IMG/VR virus record: IMGVR_UViG_3300046170_000313
Coordinates: 1-64,000 of that record
From: a virus
DNA length: 64,000 nt
Reading direction: 5' to 3' (one strand)
Shown: piece by piece, positions 30,399-39,162 of the stretch
Numbering within the stretch: position 1 is the first letter of the stretch
Layout of the letters: each line of letters opens with the position of its first letter
Made by a program: the position numbers and the translations under genes
The notes under the pieces: model-generated
The model's input: only the letters and a program-made list of their open reading frames with translations
Databases searched by the model: none
Told to the model about the DNA's origin: nothing

Positions 30399-31107
30399 GA
30401 TATTTTGAATTATTTTTACTCAAATGAACAATCTTAGGTTCAAAATCACAGTATTGACCAAACATTTCTGGGTATGCAAACTGTGGTCCTAAGACATTTG
30501 TATTATCTCGGTTTTCTATAAGAAACTTATTAAGGTGACTTTCATCATGCCACTGAGCAATCACATCATTATCTAAATCTGTTTGAACTCGACGATCAAG
30601 TTCACAAATAAGATTCATAATCTTTGAAGACTTTCCTCCCCATAAGCATCCTTGGAAATACACAGATAAATCATCATCCTCTGAAATAGCAGATGTAGAT
30701 TTTTTATTCGTCTCAAACGCACCAAACTTCTGATTATGTGGGGGCATCTTAAGAAAATGGCAAGGATGATGAACACCAAAGAAATCTTTAGTATCATCAA
30801 AGAACTCTTCTTCAGTTACAGTATCTACAACTAAAGCATCCGCATCAATAAAAACAAACCAATCTGCTTCTGAGATTACATCTTTTGCTTTTTGAATAAT
30901 CTCAAATCTTTTTAGTGTGATATAAGGCCATTCAATATGCTCATAGTCATAGGTATTAATATCTTCTGGAAAATCTCCATCACCATCAGTAAAAACTAAA
31001 AACTGTTTTTCGGTATTAGGCAAAAAATATTCATGAATATTTTCATAGTATCTGGGAAGAAAGTTTAAATACTTTCCTGTTCCAATAAAACAAATAGCAA
31101 CTTTCAT
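30391..31107 (-). CDS. Family GT6 (ABO / alpha-1,3-galactosyltransferase type) glycosyltransferase
   Basis: 238 residues, matching the catalytic domain length of GT6 without the animal membrane anchor. Family landmarks in order: IGTGKYLNFLPRYYENIHEY (8-27), WPYITLKRF (60-68), the metal-binding DAD in FIDADALVV (88-90), QGCLWGGK (152-159) and WHDESHLNKF (186-195). GT6 enzymes transfer Gal or GalNAc in alpha-1,3 linkage, usually to a fucosylated acceptor. The DxD form is like vertebrate enzymes, whereas many bacterial homologues carry NxN. I recall a GT6 being reported in cyanophage P-SSM2. Donor not determinable here. Confidence 0.88.
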   Translation of the reverse strand: MKVAICFIGTGKYLNFLPRYYENIHEYFLPNTEKQFLVFTDGDGDFPEDINTYDYEHIEWPYITLKRFEIIQKAKDVISEADWFVFIDADALVVDTVTEEEFFDDTKDFFGVHHPCHFLKMPPHNQKFGAFETNKKSTSAISEDDDLSVYFQGCLWGGKSSKIMNLICELDRRVQTDLDNDVIAQWHDESHLNKFLIENRDNTNVLGPQFAYPEMFGQYCDFEPKIVHLSKNNSKYHV

Positions 31108-31733
31108 CGTTTTAGAAAATCATAGTTTACATGTTTACCTGCAATGTCAGAGAAGTCACTTCTTTGCCATGCCAAATGAGGTCTGAAAATATAAGTCCTT
31201 AAGTAAGATTGCAGTTTTGTATATATTACATCTAATGGTCCTTCCATCTTAGACACAAAATCAATAAGCAGATCATAGCAACTACTGTTTATTGCATATG
31301 CATGAGTAGCGTGAGCATTATAAACTTTATATACATGATCCGTTACTTTGATTGGCGGTCTATTCATGTATGGATAGCATAATGCATGAGTAGCACCAAG
31401 ATATAAAATATCCCATTCAGGAACTTCTTTTATATACTCTGAGAAAAGTTTATCAAAGTTTGAACAAAACTCAACATCATCTTCTAAGATCAAAACATTT
31501 GACACATTATCTTCTTTACATTTTTTTAAAATGTTTAAATGTGAAAGAAGACACCCTACTTCTCCATGACTCATTTTTCCAACACGATCATGTTTAGTGC
31601 CATCTACAGCTTCATACCTTTCAACATTAATATTATATTGAGAGAATACTTCTTTACAAATATCCCATCGTTCTGGTCTTCGTTCTAGATTAACACAATA
31701 GATTTTTTCAAAGCAATCATTAAGAGTTTTCAT
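31104..31733 (-). CDS. GT25-family glycosyltransferase (LPS type)
   Basis: 209 residues. Typical GT25 start (IYCVNLERRPERWDICKEVF), then YEAVDG, the signature GEVGCLLSHLNILKKC and the metal/donor motif VLILEDDVEF. Related to the C-terminal domain of 26739-28508. ATGA overlap with the GT6 gene. Family members transfer galactose or other hexoses to LPS or, in animals, to collagen hydroxylysine; with a collagen-like virion protein encoded nearby, the acceptor is an open question. Confidence 0.82.
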   Translation of the reverse strand: MKTLNDCFEKIYCVNLERRPERWDICKEVFSQYNINVERYEAVDGTKHDRVGKMSHGEVGCLLSHLNILKKCKEDNVSNVLILEDDVEFCSNFDKLFSEYIKEVPEWDILYLGATHALCYPYMNRPPIKVTDHVYKVYNAHATHAYAINSSCYDLLIDFVSKMEGPLDVIYTKLQSYLRTYIFRPHLAWQRSDFSDIAGKHVNYDFLKR

Positions 31734-32376
31734 CGTATCTTGTTAAATATTTTCTAAAAATAGAAGATCCTGCATTAAATTTTACTGCTTGAGTAAACAA
31801 ATCTTTTTGCCCACGATCATGGGCACTAATGTTATTATAGATTCTAATATATCCATTCTTTGATTTGCTGTTTAACTCTTCAATATTATCCAAGTATCTT
31901 TGCCAATTTGGACGCTCTACAATATCATTACTGTCTAGTATTTTTTTAATACAGTCTGGTTGCAACTCAAGATTAATCAGATCTTCATAGTAAATAAAAG
32001 TTGCTTGATTTTTGCTCCAGTCATAATAACGAAGAAGATTACAATAATCTTTTATTTGATCATTTAAAGATCTAGATGATCCTCTCTTTGAATGAGAAAC
32101 AATAGCATCATAATAATCTCTAATGATAAGAGTTACTTTTGAATCTTTGATAAGTTCTTTTTCATTGAGTGTTGGATCTACCAAATGAAACTTCCTAAGA
32201 ATCGGAGGATTCTTAGGTTTAACTTCTAGGTTTCCACCAACCAGATAGTCGATTGCACTATCTGGAATGTCTTCATTAAAATCAACAACAACCCTTTCGG
32301 TAATGTATTCAATCAAAAACCTCAATAAAGTATTACCACTTCTAGGGTAAGATATTAAACAGTTTGGTTCACTCAT
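31720..32376 (-). CDS. Sulfotransferase-like protein
   Basis: 218 residues from ATG 32376 (MSEPNCLISYPRSGNTLL). The longer frame would need a TTG at 32388, while the ATG makes a 4-nt overlap with the preceding stop. PAPS-binding motifs are visible: 5'-loop SYPRSGNTLLRFLIE (residues ~9-23) and the 3'-binding pattern RDYYDAIVSHSKRGSS (~90-105). Family members transfer sulfate from PAPS to sugars or small molecules. In this operon a carbohydrate acceptor is most likely, but this is inference. Confidence 0.75.
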   Translation of the reverse strand: MSEPNCLISYPRSGNTLLRFLIEYITERVVVDFNEDIPDSAIDYLVGGNLEVKPKNPPILRKFHLVDPTLNEKELIKDSKVTLIIRDYYDAIVSHSKRGSSRSLNDQIKDYCNLLRYYDWSKNQATFIYYEDLINLELQPDCIKKILDSNDIVERPNWQRYLDNIEELNSKSKNGYIRIYNNISAHDRGQKDLFTQAVKFNAGSSIFRKYLTRYDENS

Positions 32377-33161
32377 AACACAATCCAATCACTACAATAT
32401 ATATCCTTAGTTTCAAGGTGTGCATTATTTGGACCAAACCATTCCTTAGGAGCAACAATAGTTTTTGCCTCCGATAGATAAGCTCCCCACCAACTAAAAG
32501 TACTACTAGCAGTAATGATATATTGACACTTTGTCATCAGACATAGGTCAAGATATGCATCATCAGTTTCAGAAACTAAGAACCTATCAGAAGAAAAAAT
32601 AGATTGCTTTTTGCACCATGCAGGATCATCAGAAAAGATTAGAACCTCACAATCTCCAGGAATCTGATTCAAAGCTAGTTGAAAATAGTTTTCATTCTGA
32701 GAGTTATGACTCGGATTATTTACATAATCAGTTCTTCTAATGTGAATAGCGGCAACGTTTTCACTAAAAGAATCTCTTACTTCAGTTGCAACAGATTCAT
32801 ATTCCGATTTAAATTTAAAATCTTTTTTGATTTCATCTTTAATATGATCAAACCATTTAGCACTTTGAAAGAAACCAAATAAGTTTACGTTTCCTTCTGG
32901 TAGATTTTCAAATAACTCTGGATCAAATCCAAATCCTTTCTCCTGAACAGTGGGAAAATCAGAGATACCACGTTGGCAAACAATGTCAAAGCAATCGTCA
33001 ATATTACTTCTAAGATTTGTATAATAATGTTTACCAAATACCTCAGTTGGAGGAATCATAAAATCCTTACCATGCTTTACAGCAATACCTTTAGTAGCTG
33101 CGTACTGGAACATTTGATTTCCCAAATGTCCATTATTACCAAGATGATTAAACGATATCAT
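32373..33161 (-). CDS. Family GT11 alpha-1,2-fucosyltransferase-like
   Basis: 262 residues. GT11 hallmarks: the N-terminal GNNGHLGNQMFQYAATKG, the GDP-binding HIRRTDYVN (~residue 145), IFSDDPAWC, and the C-terminal ITASSTFSWWGAYLS with VAPKEWFG. GT11 enzymes transfer fucose from GDP-L-fucose to the 2-position of galactose. GDP-fucose genes gmd/fcl lie in the same operon. It overlaps the sulfotransferase by 4 nt and the GT10 gene by 14 nt. Confidence 0.88.
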   Translation of the reverse strand: MISFNHLGNNGHLGNQMFQYAATKGIAVKHGKDFMIPPTEVFGKHYYTNLRSNIDDCFDIVCQRGISDFPTVQEKGFGFDPELFENLPEGNVNLFGFFQSAKWFDHIKDEIKKDFKFKSEYESVATEVRDSFSENVAAIHIRRTDYVNNPSHNSQNENYFQLALNQIPGDCEVLIFSDDPAWCKKQSIFSSDRFLVSETDDAYLDLCLMTKCQYIITASSTFSWWGAYLSEAKTIVAPKEWFGPNNAHLETKDIYCSDWIVL

Positions 33162-33957
33162 AGTTTTCTAAAATAAAATCTTCTAGCACTCCAATCTTTT
33201 TAACACGCTCTAGATTATCTTCTATAGCATCCATTTTATCATAATAGATTTCTTCAGAAACTTCAAACTCCTCAATGAGTTCAATAATACCTTCTGCATT
33301 AAAATACTCACTGATAGAGGGAGATCCCATATAAACTGGAATAGTTCCAGTTGCAAAACAATCTAAAATCTTTTCAGTATGATAGGAATCGTAGAATCCA
33401 TTCTCAATCGCCACTGAAAACATATAATCACAAAGTCCTTCTTCTTTCAAAGGGATTTCATTAAATCCTCTACCAAAAAGATCCACTTGATCACCAATCA
33501 TATCAACCCATTTTAGTCTGAGTTTATGTCCTGGTGTACTATTTTTATTTGACGTAATAAAAGATAGCATCTTTGTTTTTGGATATACTTGTGGATCTTT
33601 AATCCAAGTTCCATTTGGGGGACACCATTTAAATCTCTCATCAAGATCCAATAGTTCTTTATTGTGAGTGAAAATATATCTAAAAACTTCTAGATATTCT
33701 TTATAATCTCTTTTTACATCATTAACAATATCTGGAGTAACATACTTTGACTCTAGCAACCACCCATATTTAATACCTTTTACATTATCAGAGAATGCTT
33801 GCGTCATGCTCCGATCAACATAAAATGAAACACCATTGCTATCATCAAAAACCCACTCTACAGTTTTTGCTTCTTTCCCATGAACAGAGTATCCTTTATT
33901 TCCATGAGTGAGATGAGTAAAAGAATCTCCAACCAAATTTAACTTAGTTTTACTCAT
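33148..33957 (-). CDS. Family GT10 alpha-1,3/4-fucosyltransferase-like
   Basis: 269 residues from ATG 33957 (MSKTKLNLVGDSFTHL); a longer frame from 34026 would run through the preceding gene. The C-terminal donor-binding signature AIENGFYDSYHTEKILDCFA then TGTIPVYMGSP is typical of GT10 (IENS..YxTEKxxDCFxxGTIPVYxG). FITSNKNSTPGHKLRLKWVD matches the family's central R-L-x-x-V region. It transfers fucose to GlcNAc/Glc-type acceptors in known members. Together with GT11 and GT6 it gives a Lewis/ABO-like enzyme set. Confidence 0.85.
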   Translation of the reverse strand: MSKTKLNLVGDSFTHLTHGNKGYSVHGKEAKTVEWVFDDSNGVSFYVDRSMTQAFSDNVKGIKYGWLLESKYVTPDIVNDVKRDYKEYLEVFRYIFTHNKELLDLDERFKWCPPNGTWIKDPQVYPKTKMLSFITSNKNSTPGHKLRLKWVDMIGDQVDLFGRGFNEIPLKEEGLCDYMFSVAIENGFYDSYHTEKILDCFATGTIPVYMGSPSISEYFNAEGIIELIEEFEVSEEIYYDKMDAIEDNLERVKKIGVLEDFILENYDIV

Positions 33958-34303
33958 CAAATACGCCCTTGTAAAGTTTAACACTATCTTCTCTGATAGG
34001 AGTTCCATTAACAATGGAATCTTCAACTAGAAGATTAATAGCTTGGACCAGTTTAGGTCTTTTTACTTTGAAGCAGATATCGATCTTTTTCTTTAGTTGA
34101 GCAATCTCTTCATCAGTTGTTGCTTCCTGAATGGCGTCTTCTAACATCCAAGTTCTAATATGGAGAATAGCAAGTTTCTCCACAACTTCCCCAAGATTAT
34201 CTGTTGCAATATACTCAACATCAGGGATCTCTCTCTTGGAAAGAAATGTTTTAATAGTTTCTTGAAGACAAGATTCTAAAAGTGTTCCGAATGTAGTAAT
34301 CAT
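33950..34303 (-). CDS. Small glycan-operon protein, possibly DUF4254-like
   Basis: 117 residues from ATG 34303, 1 nt after the preceding stop. All-helical; the segment LHIRTWMLEDAIQEATTDEE followed by KKKIDICFKVKRPKLVQAIN has the H..W..ED....K..ID....R...V..ID layout I associate with DUF4254 proteins, which occur in LPS gene clusters. Assignment is tentative. The operon position suggests a helper for glycan assembly rather than a transferase, as no donor-binding motif is visible. Confidence 0.5.
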   Translation of the reverse strand: MITTFGTLLESCLQETIKTFLSKREIPDVEYIATDNLGEVVEKLAILHIRTWMLEDAIQEATTDEEIAQLKKKIDICFKVKRPKLVQAINLLVEDSIVNGTPIREDSVKLYKGVFDE

Positions 34304-34304
34304 T

Positions 34305-35171
34305 TTAGTACATAATAGGTTTTTTGATTTCAGTTTCAATCAAATCATATACAACATTTAAGTTGTGTTGATCTGTATTAACTTGCTTTGCTACTGAGTT
34401 GTCATACCAAATGCCTTCATTAGGATACTTAGAAAAACTAATATAAGTTTTTGTCTTATCCAAAAGATTTTCTTTAGTATGTGTGTAGCAATATGGACCA
34501 GATGCCCTTCCAATTATTATATCACAAAATATTGAAATATATGATATTAGGAGAAGGTCGCAATCGATATTACCAGTTATCTGAGGAACTCTGATAATGC
34601 TTTCATGATTTATCTTTGTTTTATTAGTCATCAAGAAAGCAACCTTAGGATATTCTTTAGAAAGGCGCTCTATAACTGGATCAAAATCAAAGTTTGTAAT
34701 CTGACCAGACATGCAATCATTATTACATACCAAAACTATTTTGTCATAACAGGTTCTTATTGTCCACAAATCATTGATTACAACATCTGGAACATATGGA
34801 TCCATATCAAAGAACTTTACTGTAGGCAAAAGATCTTCTTCATGATCATATTTAATGCCATAGTATTGAAAGATTTCATCTGCTAGAGGAACATATCCCC
34901 TAAAAGAACATGCATCTTTTTTAACAAACTTTGCTTTTTCTTTCCCAATCCAAGTGTTGATAAGATTTTCTTTATAGTTGTTTGCACCTCTTGGGATATG
35001 AATATTTGGGTTTGTGGGACCAGCATACAATCCTGGATAATCATCTAGAATTTTAGGATTCATTCTATGATAATACTTTACATCAAAATCATTTTTTAAA
35101 AACTGATCGATGATTATCCTAGAATAAAAAACATCACCATTATGAAAATCATTATAAAGTTTAATAGTCAT
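34305..35171 (-). CDS. Unknown glycan-operon protein, possible GT-B-type transferase
   Basis: 288 residues (MTIKLYNDFHNGDVFYSRII). The N-terminal GDVFYSR segment recalls the acceptor-site start of GT9-like enzymes, the middle has strands IVLVCNNDC and VAFLMTNKTK, and the C-terminal part has IIGRASGPYCYTHTKENL, resembling a donor-domain loop. No definite family. ATGA overlap with the aminotransferase-like gene makes it part of the operon. Glycosyltransferase is a guess from layout. Confidence 0.5.
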   Translation of the reverse strand: MTIKLYNDFHNGDVFYSRIIIDQFLKNDFDVKYYHRMNPKILDDYPGLYAGPTNPNIHIPRGANNYKENLINTWIGKEKAKFVKKDACSFRGYVPLADEIFQYYGIKYDHEEDLLPTVKFFDMDPYVPDVVINDLWTIRTCYDKIVLVCNNDCMSGQITNFDFDPVIERLSKEYPKVAFLMTNKTKINHESIIRVPQITGNIDCDLLLISYISIFCDIIIGRASGPYCYTHTKENLLDKTKTYISFSKYPNEGIWYDNSVAKQVNTDQHNLNVVYDLIETEIKKPIMY

Positions 35172-36328
35172 AATACTTCTAAAATATCATATAAAAGTTG
35201 TAGATGATCTAGACCAACAAACTGACTGTTACCAATATAAATCCCATTTTCATGAATAAGATCTACATTTAAAGTACCTTCTTTGTTACTGCAGATTTCA
35301 TAGTTTAAGTATGGTTGTCGTAACAAGTTTCCACCAACAACTGGTCGATATTCAACTCCACGGTCAATAAGAAGATCAATAAGACGCTTCTTAACTTCAA
35401 CCGTTTTACAGATTAATGGAAAGCAAAAAGAACTATTTCCAAGGTTATGTGCAATGGGGTAAAGTTTAGAGCAGTTGTTTACAATATTAACATACTCATC
35501 ATAGTTTTCTCTCCTAATATCAATAAATGTATCAAGACGTTTTAGTTGAGAAGATCCAAGCACGGCACCTAACTCAGTATTCCTAAAGTTATACCCATCA
35601 GTTACAAACAAAAAAGACTTTTCAATCTCTGGGTTTTGTTTAGAATAATAGTCAAAATGATCAGATGCTCTAGCAAGACCATGCGTTCTTTTCATCTTCA
35701 TCAGATCATATAGCTCACTATTGTTAGTAGAAATCATTCCACCTTCAATGGTTGACATATGGTGTCCAAAGTAAAAACTGAACGTAGATCCTAGACTATT
35801 AGAACCAACTTTTTCTCCAAGTAGTTCACATCCATGAGATTCGCATACATCATCTAAAAAGATGGCGTCTGGAAAATAGGACTTATATACAGGAACATTG
35901 GCAGGAATACCAAGCAAGTGTGTTACAAAAACTAACTTAATATCTGGATGTTGTTCTTTAACATACTGCAAGGATTCTAAATCAAATCCATAATCTTCCA
36001 AACTAACGTCACAAAAAATAGGAGTAAGTCCAAGTTGAAAGATGGGATTAATATTTGTCACCCATGTACATGCTGGTAGCAAAACTTTATCTCCTCTCTT
36101 GAGTCCATAAAGTTGCATAACTGCAGCAATAAGAAGAAAGTTTGCCGTACTGCCAGAGGTTACATAAAGAGAATGTTTACAACCTAACCAGTTAGACCAC
36201 TCATCCTCAAACTTTTTTACTCTTTCTCCTTGAGTAAATCTATCTGACGTAAGAATAAACTTTGCTAATTTTAATCTGTCCATAAAAGACAGAGTATTTT
36301 CCATCAATGGCCAGTTATACCCTTTCAT
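35168..36328 (-). CDS. ColD-like PMP-dependent GDP-4-keto-6-deoxymannose 3-dehydratase (DegT/AHBA fold)
   Basis: 386 residues of the DegT/DnrJ/EryC1 fold: the phosphate-binding VTSGSTANFLL (~56-66), ACTWVTNINP (~86-95), the cofactor Asp in FLDDVCESHGCELLG (~157-171), and SFYFGHHMSTIEGGM (184-198). The usual Schiff-base Lys is replaced by His189. Known ColD uses His here and removes the 3-hydroxyl from GDP-4-keto-6-deoxymannose on the way to GDP-colitose. With gmd upstream the substrate is at hand. A 3-dehydratase rather than an aminotransferase is therefore favoured, but not proven. Confidence 0.75.
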   Translation of the reverse strand: MKGYNWPLMENTLSFMDRLKLAKFILTSDRFTQGERVKKFEDEWSNWLGCKHSLYVTSGSTANFLLIAAVMQLYGLKRGDKVLLPACTWVTNINPIFQLGLTPIFCDVSLEDYGFDLESLQYVKEQHPDIKLVFVTHLLGIPANVPVYKSYFPDAIFLDDVCESHGCELLGEKVGSNSLGSTFSFYFGHHMSTIEGGMISTNNSELYDLMKMKRTHGLARASDHFDYYSKQNPEIEKSFLFVTDGYNFRNTELGAVLGSSQLKRLDTFIDIRRENYDEYVNIVNNCSKLYPIAHNLGNSSFCFPLICKTVEVKKRLIDLLIDRGVEYRPVVGGNLLRQPYLNYEICSNKEGTLNVDLIHENGIYIGNSQFVGLDHLQLLYDILEVL

Positions 36329-37259
36329 ATGTACTCCTATTCTTCAAGAACCAATCAATAGTAATCTTAAGACCATCTTCTAAATTTGTTTTAGCAGACC
36401 AGTTTAATGATTTCATTTTAGAAGTATCCAAAGCTCTCCTCGGAGTTCCGTTGGGTTTTGACGTATCCCATGAGATAAGTCCTTCATAACCAACATACTT
36501 TGCAACGATTTCTGATAACTCCCTGATACTAACTTCCCGATCTGGTCCAATATTTATAATCTCTGGATCATCATAGTTATTCATCAAAAAGATAAGACCA
36601 TCTGCTAAATCATCAGAGAATAAAAACTCTCTAGTAGGACTACCATCACCAAAACAAGTTACAATAGGACTATTATTATCCTTTGCAGTGATAAACTTAT
36701 TGATAAAACTTGGAATAACATGACACTTTTCGATATTGAAGTTGTCATTGATTCCATATAGATTGTTTGGCATTACAGAAATAGTATCAAAACCATATTG
36801 CTCTGAATACTTTTTACACATAATGTAACCAGAGATTTTTGCCAGTGAATATGCAATGTTAGTCTCCTCTAAAGGAGAAGTCATTAAATATTCTTCTTTG
36901 ATTGGTACTGGAGCATGTTTAGGATAGATACATGCTGATCCAAGAAATGCAAGTTTTTTAGCTGCGTTTTGATATGCTGCATCTATAACATTTGTTTGGA
37001 TCTGTAGATTCTCTCTAATAAAATCGGCAGGGATTGCTTTATTATAACCAATACCACCTACTCTTGCAGCAGAAAGAAACACATACTCAGGTTTATGATA
37101 TTCAAAAAAGTCTTCTACATCAACTTGACAAGTAAGATCTACTTTTGATTTATCTGCTGTAATAATATTGGAATATCCTTGGTTTGTCAGTTGCCTGATT
37201 AGAGCAGATCCTACTAGACCTTTATGTCCCGCAACATAAATTTTCGAATCATGATTCAT
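36315..37259 (-). CDS. fcl: GDP-L-fucose synthase / GDP-4-keto-6-deoxymannose epimerase-reductase
   Basis: 314 residues, usual length. Rossmann motif GHKGLVGSA (11-19). Catalytic positions are all present: Ser108 and Cys110 in GSACIYPK, Tyr137 and Lys141 in AYSLAKISG, His180 in KCHVIP, each one residue later than the E. coli enzyme. It converts GDP-4-keto-6-deoxy-D-mannose to GDP-L-fucose with NADPH. It overlaps gmd by 11 nt and the ColD-like gene by 14 nt. It could also finish GDP-colitose in a ColC-like role after ColD action; that is speculation. Confidence 0.92.
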   Translation of the reverse strand: MNHDSKIYVAGHKGLVGSALIRQLTNQGYSNIITADKSKVDLTCQVDVEDFFEYHKPEYVFLSAARVGGIGYNKAIPADFIRENLQIQTNVIDAAYQNAAKKLAFLGSACIYPKHAPVPIKEEYLMTSPLEETNIAYSLAKISGYIMCKKYSEQYGFDTISVMPNNLYGINDNFNIEKCHVIPSFINKFITAKDNNSPIVTCFGDGSPTREFLFSDDLADGLIFLMNNYDDPEIINIGPDREVSIRELSEIVAKYVGYEGLISWDTSKPNGTPRRALDTSKMKSLNWSAKTNLEDGLKITIDWFLKNRSTYERV

Positions 37260-38250
37260 TTTGACACATCTCCATAACTAGATCACAAAAAGATACAGTT
37301 GGTTCCCAACCAAGTTGTTCTTTTGCTTTTGTTGGATCTCCCAAAAGAGTTTCTACTTCTGCTGGTCGATAATATTTTGGATTAACTGTAACAATGGTTT
37401 TTTTAGTCTTTTGATCCATACCAATCTCATCTTCACCACTACCATGCCACTCAATATCCATTCCAAAATAAGGAGCTGCTTTTTCTACAAACTCTCGAAC
37501 AGAATGCTGAACACCAGTAGCAATGACATAATCTTCAGGAGTTTCTTGCTGGAGCATCATCCACATTGCTTTACAATAGTCTCTGGCATGTCCCCAATCC
37601 CTCTTTGCATCTAGATTTCCAAGTTGCAGAATAGTTTGCTTCCCTTCAGAGATTGCTTTTAGTCCTCTTACAATTTTACGAGTTACAAATGTCTCACCGC
37701 GTCGTGGAGATTCGTGATTAAAAAGAATACCACTACAGGCATACATTCCATATGACTCACGATAGTTCTTTACAATCCAATATCCATACAGTTTTGCAAC
37801 ACCATATGGAGAACGTGGATAAAAAGGTGTGGTTTCTGTTTGAGGAATCTCTTGCACCTTTCCATAGAGTTCGCTAGTAGATGCTTGGTAAATACGAATC
37901 TTATCTTCCATACCCAGAAGACGAACTGCCTCAAGGACTCTCAGAGTGCCCAGTCCATCAGTCTGTCCTGTGTACTCAGGCATCTCAAACGATACCTTGA
38001 CGTGACTCTGAGCGCCAAGATTATAGATTTCGTCTGGTTGAACTTGCCGAATAACTCCTACTAGGTTAGTAGAATCAGTCAAATCTCCATAATGAAGATT
38101 AAGTTTATCGTAAATATGATCAATACGATGTGTGTTGATCAAAGAAGAACGACGAACAATACCATGAACTTCATAACCTTTTTCAAGAAGAAGTTCTGCG
38201 AGGTATGAACCGTCTTGTCCCGTAATACCAGTGATTAAAGCTTTTTTCAT
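37249..38250 (-). CDS. gmd: GDP-mannose 4,6-dehydratase
   Basis: 333 residues, slightly shorter than bacterial GMD. Rossmann motif TGITGQDGS (7-15), [13 protein letters not shown], active-site STSELYG (124-130), Tyr149 and Lys153 in [11 protein letters not shown], and C-terminal [18 protein letters not shown]. It makes GDP-4-keto-6-deoxymannose, the branch point for fcl and the ColD-like enzyme. It lies 3 nt after the cupin gene. A second copy of this gene's C-terminus survives at 28505-28625. Confidence 0.95.
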   Translation of the reverse strand: MKKALITGITGQDGSYLAELLLEKGYEVHGIVRRSSLINTHRIDHIYDKLNLHYGDLTDSTNLVGVIRQVQPDEIYNLGAQSHVKVSFEMPEYTGQTDGLGTLRVLEAVRLLGMEDKIRIYQASTSELYGKVQEIPQTETTPFYPRSPYGVAKLYGYWIVKNYRESYGMYACSGILFNHESPRRGETFVTRKIVRGLKAISEGKQTILQLGNLDAKRDWGHARDYCKAMWMMLQQETPEDYVIATGVQHSVREFVEKAAPYFGMDIEWHGSGEDEIGMDQKTKKTIVTVNPKYYRPAEVETLLGDPTKAKEQLGWEPTVSFCDLVMEMCQNES

Positions 38251-38253
38251 AAA

Positions 38254-38595
38254 TCAAACTCTTCCAAAATCATCTTCAAGTCTAACAATGTCATCCTCAT
38301 CGCAAGGATCACCAATCTGAACTTCAATAAGGGTTATTCCTGTTTTGCCTCCCGTAACTCTATGCACAGTAGTTCTTGGTACAAAAATAAAGTCTCCAAC
38401 TTTTACATCTTTTTCAGACTCACCTACAATAACTTTAGCATCTCCTTGAACAACTGTCCAATATTCGTTTCTTAAGTTATGATACTGGAGAGAACAACTT
38501 TTTCCAGGATCGACATAAAGTCTTTTACATTTATAGTTGGAGGTTTCGGAAAAAACTTCCTCATACCACCCCCAAGGTTTTTCAACTCTTTCCAT
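38254..38595 (-). CDS. Cupin, mannose-6-phosphate isomerase type II-like
   Basis: 113 residues from ATG 38595 (MERVEKPWGW). ATGs at 38601 and 38607 are possible, and the GTG at 38676 lies inside a terminator-like region. Cupin motifs: SCSLQYHNLRNEYWTVVQG (first metal box, H/H-like and E) and VGDFIFVPRTTVHRVTG (second box, P..HR). This is the C-terminal PMI domain layout of ManC. Probably the mannose-6-phosphate/GDP-mannose supply end of the pathway. First gene of the glycan operon, just downstream of a terminator. Confidence 0.75.
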   Translation of the reverse strand: MERVEKPWGWYEEVFSETSNYKCKRLYVDPGKSCSLQYHNLRNEYWTVVQGDAKVIVGESEKDVKVGDFIFVPRTTVHRVTGGKTGITLIEVQIGDPCDEDDIVRLEDDFGRV

Positions 38596-38626
38596 GTACA
38601 TAAACATAGTGACTATGATATGTATA

Positions 38627-38658
38627 CAAGAAAAAGGAGGGTTATTACACCCCCCTTT
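38627..38658 (-). terminator. Rho-independent-type terminator before the glycan operon
   Basis: Minus strand: stem AAAGGGGGG / CCCTCCTTT (9 bp with one G-T wobble), loop of 8 bases, then a T-rich tail (38631-38627). It separates the small-gene island from the cupin-gmd-fcl operon, implying a separate promoter just upstream of 38595; no clear TATAAATA box is seen there. Confidence 0.75.
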
Positions 38659-38809
38659 GTAGGTCTTTTCATGCACGCCACTTGCTCTTTTAGAGAAGCA
38701 AGAAACTCATATTAGGGTCATATGACTCCACCACACATTTTTGAGAGGAATGAGAAACTCCAGGGGTCAATGACCATCCCGACCAGGGTTTTTATAGACT
38801 CTCCATGTC

Positions 38810-39025
38810 TTAGGCAACTTCAACAGTTTCAAGATCATTATAAAGATATTCCATTAAAATCTCATAATCATCAAGAGGATCTCCAGAGAAAACTACTCCA
38901 CTATTTTCATAAAAGCGTCGAACTTTTTTATAAAGTTTTGGATTTTTAACATCTAAAAAGATTTCTCCATTTGCAGCAGACCTGAGTGTGCTGATGTCTT
39001 TTTTGAACTTTTCTGTAAGTGCCAT
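38810..39025 (-). CDS. Small conserved cyanophage-type protein, unknown
   Basis: 71 residues from ATG 39025 (MALTEKFKKDISTLRS). The ATG at 39043 would coincide with the predicted transcription start of the promoter at 39048-39076, so the inner start is preferred. Basic helical N-terminus, then GEIFLDVKNPKLYKKVRRFY and an acidic end (DDYEILMEYLYNDLETVEV). No family recognised. Expressed from its own early-type promoter between a tRNA and the glycan operon. Confidence 0.65.
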   Translation of the reverse strand: MALTEKFKKDISTLRSAANGEIFLDVKNPKLYKKVRRFYENSGVVFSGDPLDDYEILMEYLYNDLETVEVA

Positions 39026-39047
39026 TTTTTTGAGTGTTGACATTTAT

Positions 39048-39076
39048 ATTGTAATGGTTTGACAGTGAACTGTCAA
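39048..39076 (-). promoter_or_regulatory. Sigma70-like promoter with overlapping inverted repeat
   Basis: TTGACA (39076-39071), a 17-base spacer, and TACAAT (39053-39048). An inverted repeat, TTGACAGT-TC-ACTGTCAA (39059-39076), covers the -35 box and half the spacer, the position of a repressor site. It also lies directly 3' of tRNA-Met, so it could form part of a 3' hairpin of that transcript. Confidence 0.75.
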
Positions 39077-39149
39077 TGGGGAATGTGGGGATCGAACCCA
39101 CCTCAGCCGAATTATGAGTTCGGTGCATTCACCAGATTGCTAATCCCCC
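39077..39149 (-). tRNA. tRNA with CAU anticodon (elongator Met or Ile2)
   Basis: Cloverleaf: acceptor GGGGGAT/ATTCCCC, anticodon stem CCGAA/TTCGG with loop CTCATAA (anticodon CAT), T-arm GTGGG-TTCGATC-CCCAC. G1-C72 pairs, so it is not a typical initiator. CCA is not encoded. It could be an Ile tRNA if C34 is lysidine-modified. Confidence 0.93.
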
Positions 39150-39162
39150 GTACCTCTTATTT

